Below are positions 28,872-34,311 of a DNA stretch of 34,311 nt, one piece after another (position 1 is the first letter of the stretch; every line of letters begins with the position of its first letter). Both the position numbers and the translations under genes were made by a program. The notes below the pieces were generated by a model. The model was not told the origin of the DNA and ran no database searches. It saw only the letters and a program-made list of their open reading frames with translations. The DNA is taken from the NCBI GenBank assembly GCA_964640945.1, contig CAZXIV010000013.1:1-34311 (forward strand), read 5' to 3'. The DNA is from JAGOUB01 sp964640945 (GTDB lineage: Bacteria > Patescibacteriota > Gracilibacteria > Peribacterales > Peribacteraceae).

Positions 28872-28900
28872 AATATATGAATTTGTTGCATAAGTGTCTA
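28872..28900 (-). promoter_or_regulatory. Promoter of the accessory operon
   Basis: Minus strand: TAGACA (28900-28895), 17-nt spacer, TATATT (28877-28872). Predicted start near 28865. A perfect 6-3-6 inverted repeat, TGTCTT-CAT-AAGACA, lies just upstream at 28908-28922 and could be its operator. Confidence 0.6.
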
Positions 28901-28972
28901 TAATGGTTGTCTTCATAAGACATTGTTATCTAATAAAATTGATTAAATAGCATAATTTACGTCTCTTTAAAG

Positions 28973-29013
28973 TGACAACAACTATTGTCATATAGAGGCA
29001 TATTTGATAGAAT
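28973..29013 (+). promoter_or_regulatory. Leaderless promoter and dyad operator of the TrmB-like gene
   Basis: TTGTCA (28985-28990), 17-nt spacer, TAGAAT (29008-29013), then 6 nt to ATG 29020. The -35 hexamer is also the right arm of a perfect inverted repeat TGACAA-N6-TTGTCA (28973-28990), ideally placed for autorepression. Confidence 0.72.
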
Positions 29014-29019
29014 GTAGGC

Positions 29020-29787
29020 ATGACGAAAGACATTATCCGTACCACACTCGCGGACTTTGGCCTCAATGAGAAAGAGATCGCTCTCTATTTACTCCTCCTG
29101 CAGCTCGGTCCGTCGGTTGCTTCCACCCTTGCGCCGCGGGCGGGCCTCCCCCGCTCTACCGCTCAGTTCACTTGCCAGCAGCTCACCAAGCGCGGTCTCC
29201 TCAAAATGGTCCAGAAGGCGAACGTCTATCTCTTCACTGCCGAGCCGCCCGAGAAGCTGACACTGCTACTCCGTCGCCAGCAGGAAGATCTCGAAGAGAA
29301 AGAACAGCAGCTCGGCCGCATTATCGGTGAACTGAAGGCCATGCAGAATCCCTATAGCGTTCTGCCCAAAGTCCAATTCTACGAGGGGAAAGATGGTATC
29401 GAGGAGCTCTACGACAAGATTCTGGAGATGAAGTCACCGATTGATAGCTTTAAGGATAAGGGCGAGATGTATGCGTTTATTCCGGAGAAGGTCGATCACT
29501 TCATCGCGACCCGCATTGAGAACGGCATCTGGAACCGGGTGATTTGCCCGGCTGTCACACCGATCAATCGAGATGACCCTAAGGCCTTCCGTAAAGTGCG
29601 CACTATCGCTGCGGAGGTGTTCCCTTTTTCCTGCGATGTGAAGATCTGCCAGGACCAAGTCAGTATTTTTTCATTTGGACAGAATACAAGTGTCGGCATC
29701 GCCATTCAGCACCGCGAGATTGCCAATAATTTCCGCCTTCTATTTGAGCAGATGTGGCAGCTACTCGGCGAACGTAGCCCGCGTTAA
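29020..29787 (+). CDS. TrmB-like transcriptional regulator
   Basis: 255 aa. The N-terminal winged helix (about 1-75) is TrmB-type: TTLADFGLNEKEIALYLLLLQLGPS, RAGLPRSTAQFTCQQLTKRGLLKMVQ and a wing VYLFTAEPPEKL. A coiled-coil linker (about 85-112) leads to an effector domain that resembles the helper domain fused to such regulators. Family members sense sugars or other metabolites; the ligand here is unknown. A perfect promoter makes the transcript start at the ATG, and the -35 overlaps an inverted repeat. The stop codon overlaps that of the convergent 913-aa gene by 3 nt. Confidence 0.85.
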   Translation: MTKDIIRTTLADFGLNEKEIALYLLLLQLGPSVASTLAPRAGLPRSTAQFTCQQLTKRGLLKMVQKANVYLFTAEPPEKLTLLLRRQQEDLEEKEQQLGRIIGELKAMQNPYSVLPKVQFYEGKDGIEELYDKILEMKSPIDSFKDKGEMYAFIPEKVDHFIATRIENGIWNRVICPAVTPINRDDPKAFRKVRTIAAEVFPFSCDVKICQDQVSIFSFGQNTSVGIAIQHREIANNFRLLFEQMWQLLGERSPR

Positions 29788-32525
29788 GAGCTAAGATTTA
29801 GCCGTGAACTGGCTGCTGCGACGGAGGCTGCAACGCGTCCGGAGTGATCGAGCGTACGAAGATACTCCGACTGCTGGCTGAGTTCCTGGACGTCGACGAG
29901 CCGGTAGCCGGCGCCCGTGCGGGTATCGGCCGGGGCCTGGGCGAGTTTCTGTTCCAAGTACGCAATCTTGGCGGGATCCTTGGTCATCACGACGCCCAGG
30001 GGCACGCCGGCCGCATTCTGAGCGTGGTCTTCTTTCTCGAGGGCGGGGCCGATGATGATCTTGATCTGCATGCTCGGATCGGCATGTTTCTTCACTTCCA
30101 AGAGCTCCGCGATGCGGTAATACCAGCCGTCGTTGTCGCGGGCGTTATCGTCGATGTAGCAGCCGTCATTCGTGAGCTTCTTGCCCATCTCGAGCATGAA
30201 GCGAATGTATTGGGCGCCGCGCAGGTACACCGTTGAGCGGATACCCAAGGCGATATCAATCTCCTGATCTTTCAAATGGTCGATGTTCATGAAGTCGCTA
30301 ATCATCACGCCCGGCGGATAGGCCGGAATCAGCGAATACACATCCTTGTCTTTGCGGATGTAGCGCTCGGCGTTCTGGGCAAGAGAACGGCAGGCCGCAG
30401 CGAAGGCAGGTGAAGAGGAGCGGCGGATGTGGTGGGGGTAGAAGACCCGACCTTCTTCATCTCGGCCGCAGGTGACGGAGGGCACCTCTTCGGTGGAGGT
30501 GAGCAGAGGCGCCTTCTTCAGTAGGTGCGAGCGAATGCTCGAAGCGTCCGCGTCGAGATCGCGTTGCACCGCCTGGTCGTACACCAGGTTCTTAAATTGG
30601 GTTGTGCCGGGTTGGAGGACGACCACCTTGTAAAAGAAGTCGGCGAATTCGCGGCGTTCGGCCGTCGTGAGAGCAGCCTCGCTGTCGCGGGCGAGCGTTT
30701 CCCAATCAATCAGTTGTTCAATCAGGGGCGTGAGCGGGTAGTAGACTTTGTCGCAGATGCCCAGGTTGGCGTAGCGCTTAGAAATGATGGGATCCTTGGC
30801 GCGCTCTAAGGCGAAGGTGCCATTACCGGGGCCGAATTCCACCAGGGTCTTTTGCTTATTCTGGTCGGCAAACTCGCGGAGAAAGGCAATCATGTCGACG
30901 CCCAGGCGCCGTTGGTAATCCTCTCCGGGGCGGTCCACTTCCCAAAAGATCTCTGGCACGTGCGCCAATTTGCGCTGCTTCTGGAGGGCCTTCAGGAGTA
31001 TGGCCTTGGTGCCATCGTCAGCGAATGCCTCCGCGACGAACCGCTGGGAGTCGGCGCATTCTCGCAGCGAGACGCCGTTGCCCGATGCAAGCAGCGATGA
31101 CTGCGAGACGAAGAATGATCGCGCCGACGCTTGGGCGGCGTTCTCTTGCGCAAGTTCCGCAAGGAGGCGGGGAATCTCGCCTTCGCCCAGGACTGCATAT
31201 TCATAGGAATCAAACAGGGCATCATTAGCTCGACGTAAGAGACTTCGTTCAATGGCGGCTGGGTCCAGATGAGAGTCCGGGTCAATGCTCTTAGCCCACT
31301 CTGCGAGCCGACGGCTGTTATCACGCGCGGAGGCGACGAGCGATGAGTAGGCGCGGTACACGGGGAAGACATTCTCGGCCACATTCGCATACTCACCCAT
31401 CGTGAGGACGGCCTCGCCGACTCCAGGCGCTTGATCGGTCGCCGCTAGGAAGGACGTGAGGATCGCTGAGGCGTCGCTGGGATGCGCCTGCATCAGTGCA
31501 ATCAATCTCTGCAGTACTTGGCTGTCATGGATATCCTTCCTCTGTCCCCTTGCTCCGCCGAGCAGCGACGTTTGCGCTAAAAAGATTGATCGTGCTGCTG
31601 ATTGGATGGCATTTTCGGCGCGGAGATCGTCGACGAGGTCCGAAATGATCCGGTTGTTGTGTTCACCTCTAAGGGCTGCGTCTCGGGCCTGGGTCAACTC
31701 CCAATCACGCTGGGCTTGCGCGAAGGTCTCGGGATCAATGTGGACTTCGTTGTAACTGTCACTCCACATACCTTCGTAGGTCGCCCGACTCCTGCCGAGC
31801 TCCTGCTGCAATGCGGCTGTGTTTTTTGCGTACGTTTTTTCAGCTTCGGTGATGGCGGCATGGGCCTCGACGACCAGGTCTCGACTTCTTCTGCGGACGG
31901 CTGCTGTCAGCAGTTCCTCATTCGTTGGCGCTGGGCCGTTTGAGGCCTGGTACAGGTGTACGAGATCTTGAGAGACGGCCTGCGCTTGCTGTTCGATGCT
32001 ACGCAATTCGGCGAAAACAGCATCGGAGCCTGGCTCTTGGGTCAACCGCACGATGGCGTCACCAGTAGCTTCGTCGCCCTGGTATAAATCGAAGCTCATC
32101 AGGATATTTTTCCGAGTGTCATTCGCCAAGGCGGCTGATCGTTTCGTCTGTCTCACGCCCACGAAATTCATATCAGGATTAAAAGCTTCCTGAAGCAACC
32201 TGGCTGTATTCAGATACTGATCTCTCGAATGCATGCCCTTGTCTTGCAGGTATTCGAGCATGCCAATCAGCGCAGTCTCGTCGACATCGCGGAAATCTAT
32301 CCAAAGCATCCGCTGAATGATCATTCGCTCTTTTTGGAAGACGGGGTCAGCCGGAGCCCCTTTTCGCATTTTTTGCAGATGCGCCACGATCAATCCCAGT
32401 TGCTCGTCCCATGACCGCGTCCGCAAAATATCGATATCTTTCGTTGTGATCCAAGGAGGGGTCTCCCGGTTGGGCTGGGGCTCCTCAGTAGTCGCCCAAT
32501 CATTCTCTTGGAGTGGTTCCAACAT
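29784..32525 (-). CDS. 913-aa protein with an internal duplication and a methyltransferase-like C-terminal part
   Basis: No full-length family recognised. Residues 1-260 are charged and helical. Two homologous segments follow, about 263-345 and 420-503: compare ENAIQSAARSIFLAQTSLL (304-322) with ENAAQASARSFFVSQSSLL (461-479). Residues ~555 onward look like a SAM-dependent methyltransferase: motif I LVEFGPGNGT (561-570), and a late motif with DIALGIRSTVYLRGAQYIRF and GCYIDDNARDNDGWYYRI. Substrate unknown. No signal peptide or membrane helix. Promoter TTCATA-N17-TATAAT lies 7 nt before ATG 32525. Convergent with the TrmB-like gene. Confidence 0.72.
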   Translation of the reverse strand: MLEPLQENDWATTEEPQPNRETPPWITTKDIDILRTRSWDEQLGLIVAHLQKMRKGAPADPVFQKERMIIQRMLWIDFRDVDETALIGMLEYLQDKGMHSRDQYLNTARLLQEAFNPDMNFVGVRQTKRSAALANDTRKNILMSFDLYQGDEATGDAIVRLTQEPGSDAVFAELRSIEQQAQAVSQDLVHLYQASNGPAPTNEELLTAAVRRRSRDLVVEAHAAITEAEKTYAKNTAALQQELGRSRATYEGMWSDSYNEVHIDPETFAQAQRDWELTQARDAALRGEHNNRIISDLVDDLRAENAIQSAARSIFLAQTSLLGGARGQRKDIHDSQVLQRLIALMQAHPSDASAILTSFLAATDQAPGVGEAVLTMGEYANVAENVFPVYRAYSSLVASARDNSRRLAEWAKSIDPDSHLDPAAIERSLLRRANDALFDSYEYAVLGEGEIPRLLAELAQENAAQASARSFFVSQSSLLASGNGVSLRECADSQRFVAEAFADDGTKAILLKALQKQRKLAHVPEIFWEVDRPGEDYQRRLGVDMIAFLREFADQNKQKTLVEFGPGNGTFALERAKDPIISKRYANLGICDKVYYPLTPLIEQLIDWETLARDSEAALTTAERREFADFFYKVVVLQPGTTQFKNLVYDQAVQRDLDADASSIRSHLLKKAPLLTSTEEVPSVTCGRDEEGRVFYPHHIRRSSSPAFAAACRSLAQNAERYIRKDKDVYSLIPAYPPGVMISDFMNIDHLKDQEIDIALGIRSTVYLRGAQYIRFMLEMGKKLTNDGCYIDDNARDNDGWYYRIAELLEVKKHADPSMQIKIIIGPALEKEDHAQNAAGVPLGVVMTKDPAKIAYLEQKLAQAPADTRTGAGYRLVDVQELSQQSEYLRTLDHSGRVAASVAAASSRLNLSS

Positions 32526-32532
32526 TAATAGT

Positions 32533-32561
32533 ATTATACCACATTTTTAGGTATTTATGAA
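32533..32561 (-). promoter_or_regulatory. Promoter of the 913-aa gene, leaderless type
   Basis: Minus strand: TTCATA (32561-32556), 17-nt spacer, TATAAT (32538-32533), 7 nt, ATG 32525. Confidence 0.68.
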
Positions 32562-32571
32562 CATACTCGTA

Positions 32572-33471
32572 TCAGCGAATAGCTGGCAAAAACATCTCTG
32601 GATCAACATGTTCTCCATCTTTGAACATCTCGAAGTGCAGGTGTGAGCCGGTGGTGAGTAGGCCGGCACCGGGCGAGCCGGGCGAGCCGCCGCTGAGGGC
32701 GATGGGATCACCCGCACGCACGGTCTGGCCTTCGCTTACGAGAAAGGCGCTCACGTGGCCGTAGAGCGTGGCGTAGCCGCCGGCGTGCGAGAGAATGAGT
32801 GAGTTGTAGCCCAGTCCGCGGTCGCTCACGCGCGACACTACCGCGTCGGCCGGAGCCACGATCGTCGTGCCCTGCAATACGGGGATATCCATGCCCTCAT
32901 GGGCCACGCCGAAGCGCGCCTGGTACGCGCCGTCATGGTAGTGCGCCGAGATGCCGAGGGTTGGTGCTACCGGCCAGGCGAAAGCGACGGCCAGAGTGCG
33001 CGCCTCCGAGCGGCGACTAATGACCACGGCGCTGTCGCTGTCACTGCGGAAGGCCGCCAAGGCCTCCGCCACGCGCCGCTCGGCTTCGCGTTGGTCATCG
33101 AGCAGTCCGAGCAGCTCCAAGCGCGCTTGGCGCAGTTGGAGGGCCAAGGCGGTATTGCTGGGGTCCACGGCCTGAGCTTCTTCCAAGAGTTGCAGCTGGT
33201 AGCGGACAATGTTGGCCTCACGGCTGCTCATTGCCTGGGCCGTGCGCGCGTCGCGCAGATCTTTCTCGGCGGCCAGGCGCGCGCCCAGATCAGCCGTGGG
33301 ACCGCCTGTTTCAATCGGTGGCGTCAGCACCGTCGCGGCCAGCGGTGCCGCTGGCCAATGCATCCAACCGACGAAAGCTATTGCCAGGCAGAGCCACAGT
33401 AGGAGTGTTTTGGGGCGGCCAATGGTGATCTCGATCTTCAGCACTTGGGCGGCAGTGTACGTCAAAACCAT
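32572..33471 (-). CDS. M23-family metallopeptidase (EnvC/NlpD-like)
   Basis: 299 aa. One hydrophobic N-terminal helix (about 22-40), a coiled coil (about 60-145), then a C-terminal M23/LytM domain with zinc ligands in HEGMDIP and HLHFE. Such coiled-coil M23 proteins are exported and act as murein hydrolases or activators of amidases at division. The ATG at 33471 has no Shine-Dalgarno. GTG 33444 is an attractive alternative because TACACT lies 9 nt before it, the spacing seen at other genes. Follows, on the minus strand, the divergent membrane protein gene. Confidence 0.9.
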   Translation of the reverse strand: MVLTYTAAQVLKIEITIGRPKTLLLWLCLAIAFVGWMHWPAAPLAATVLTPPIETGGPTADLGARLAAEKDLRDARTAQAMSSREANIVRYQLQLLEEAQAVDPSNTALALQLRQARLELLGLLDDQREAERRVAEALAAFRSDSDSAVVISRRSEARTLAVAFAWPVAPTLGISAHYHDGAYQARFGVAHEGMDIPVLQGTTIVAPADAVVSRVSDRGLGYNSLILSHAGGYATLYGHVSAFLVSEGQTVRAGDPIALSGGSPGSPGAGLLTTGSHLHFEMFKDGEHVDPEMFLPAIR

Positions 33472-33511
33472 CTTTGCGGCACCGTGCCTGCCCCCGAAAA
33501 TGCGGCTGGTG

Positions 33512-33517
33512 TATGAT
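33512..33517 (+). promoter_or_regulatory. -10 element of the membrane protein gene at 33546
   Basis: TATGAT, 28 nt before ATG 33546; the predicted ~22-nt leader consists almost only of C and T. Confidence 0.42.
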
Positions 33518-33545
33518 GAGCCCGTTTCCCTTCTTCTCCCTCCCC

Positions 33546-34311
33546 ATGTCTACCGGACCGAAATCCATCTCCGTCCTGCTCCAAGATGCGCTGGAGTTGG
33601 TGCAGCATCTCATCAGGCCGCTCCTCGTCGGCGCGATCATCTTCGGGCTGATCATGGGCCTGGTCGGCCACCAGCTTGCTACCGTGTCGAGTGGGATGGC
33701 CAGCCTCTCCGGCTTTGAACAGCGGCTGGAGGATTTCCAGCAGAAGATGGAAGACGCTAATCGGCGCCTGGCGGCTGGCGATGCCGATGCTTTCAACAAG
33801 ATCCAGATCCCCGCTGCCGACGTTGCCGTCATGCAGAACACTATGATGACTGCTATTCCTGCCCTCGTCGGCGGCTCGCTCCTCATGCTGCTCATCTCCA
33901 TCCTCTCGCGGGCGTACATGTCGATCGTCATCGTGCGCAAGATCGTCGATCCCATCCAGGCCGCCCAGGCTTTTGGGTCCAATGCTCTGTCGCTCGTCCT
34001 TCTTTGGATCTGGCTCTTCCTGCGCTCGTTTGTCTGGATTCCCTTCGTCGGCTGGATCATCGCCATCGTCCTTTTCCCCCGCTTTGTAGCGGCGCCTATC
34101 TACCTACTGGAAGAGAAGAAAGGTGTGCGCGAGAGCACCCGCCTGAGTATCCGCGTCACCATCGGCTCGTGGCTGCGCATCGTCCTCCCCTGCCTGGCCG
34201 CTGCCATCATCATGGCGGTCGTCTCGTGGGCCCTTCAGTACGTGCTGTCTGGCGTCGGCATCCTCCTTGCCGGCATGCTCCTGGCGATCATCAGCGAGCC
34301 TTTCCCTCTCC
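33546..34311 (+). CDS. Polytopic membrane protein, 3' end outside window
   Basis: 255 residues are visible, the frame is open to the window edge. Hydrophobic segments at about 24-45, 100-122, 150-175, 220-240 and 240-255 with a charged periplasmic or cytoplasmic stretch (about 55-90) that looks like a coiled coil. The short motif RESTRLSIR before a helix is of the kind seen in glycerophosphoryldiester-phosphodiesterase-type membrane domains and DUF975-like proteins, but I cannot place it. ATG 33546 follows a C/T-rich leader without Shine-Dalgarno. Divergent from the M23 gene. Confidence 0.65.
   Translation, partial: MSTGPKSISVLLQDALELVQHLIRPLLVGAIIFGLIMGLVGHQLATVSSGMASLSGFEQRLEDFQQKMEDANRRLAAGDADAFNKIQIPAADVAVMQNTMMTAIPALVGGSLLMLLISILSRAYMSIVIVRKIVDPIQAAQAFGSNALSLVLLWIWLFLRSFVWIPFVGWIIAIVLFPRFVAAPIYLLEEKKGVRESTRLSIRVTIGSWLRIVLPCLAAAIIMAVVSWALQYVLSGVGILLAGMLLAIISEPFPL

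Overview
The window looks like chromosomal DNA from a GC-rich, streamlined bacterium that uses the standard genetic code (TGA is a stop throughout). A Candidate Phyla Radiation (Patescibacteria) type organism, perhaps Peregrinibacteria-like, is my best guess but only an inference. It rests on the deviant 16S 3' end, short versions of housekeeping proteins (SufD, YidC, D,D-carboxypeptidase), many small orphan proteins, and a minimal gene set dominated by translation, envelope and Fe-S functions.

Layout: 1-258 is the 3' end of a 16S rRNA followed at once by a terminator, with no 23S or 5S behind it. 0.5-1.3 kb holds two small orphan genes. 1.3-4.9 kb (minus strand) holds a GGDEF protein, sufB and a short sufD. 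5-10.8 kb holds two SIMPL-domain envelope proteins, a divergent Cys-rich protein/HxlR regulator pair, lspA, an adrenodoxin-type ferredoxin divergent from sufC, and a TPR protein. 10.8-18.7 kb holds a truncated histidine-phosphatase gene, class I aldolase, serS, a 446-bp palindromic MITE-like element, yidC-rnpA and gatC-gatA. 18.9-25.7 kb holds a deoxycytidylate-deaminase-type protein, a DUF1559 pseudopilin, tRNA-Asp with decayed tandem 5' halves, an unlisted 42-aa membrane protein, a LysM-M23 peptidase, a D,D-carboxypeptidase, FtsQ and a GT4 glycosyltransferase. 25.9-28.9 kb is an accessory minus-strand operon of orphan genes with a structured leader and an internal mini-tRNA-like hairpin set. 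29-34.3 kb holds a TrmB-like regulator, a 913-aa protein with an internal duplication and a methyltransferase-like end, another M23 peptidase and a truncated membrane protein.

The most striking signal is how the genes start. About eighteen of the roughly thirty-five genes have no Shine-Dalgarno sequence but a -10 hexamer (TATAAT, TAGAAT, TAGAGT, TATACT and similar) only 6-11 nt before the start codon, often with a recognisable -35 box 16-17 nt further up. Transcription would then begin on, or within a few nt of, the start codon: leaderless mRNA. This rule also settles several starts (sufB TTG, ferredoxin GTG, rnpA GTG, lspA GTG). A second set has short pyrimidine-rich leaders. Clear Shine-Dalgarno sequences are concentrated in the accessory operon and a few small orphan genes.

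Functionally, the Suf proteins and ferredoxin form an Fe-S assembly module split over two loci. LspA, YidC, FtsQ, the carboxypeptidase and the M23 proteins serve membrane and wall biogenesis. SerS, GatCA, RnpA and tRNA-Asp serve translation. All product names are from recalled family motifs; no database search was possible.
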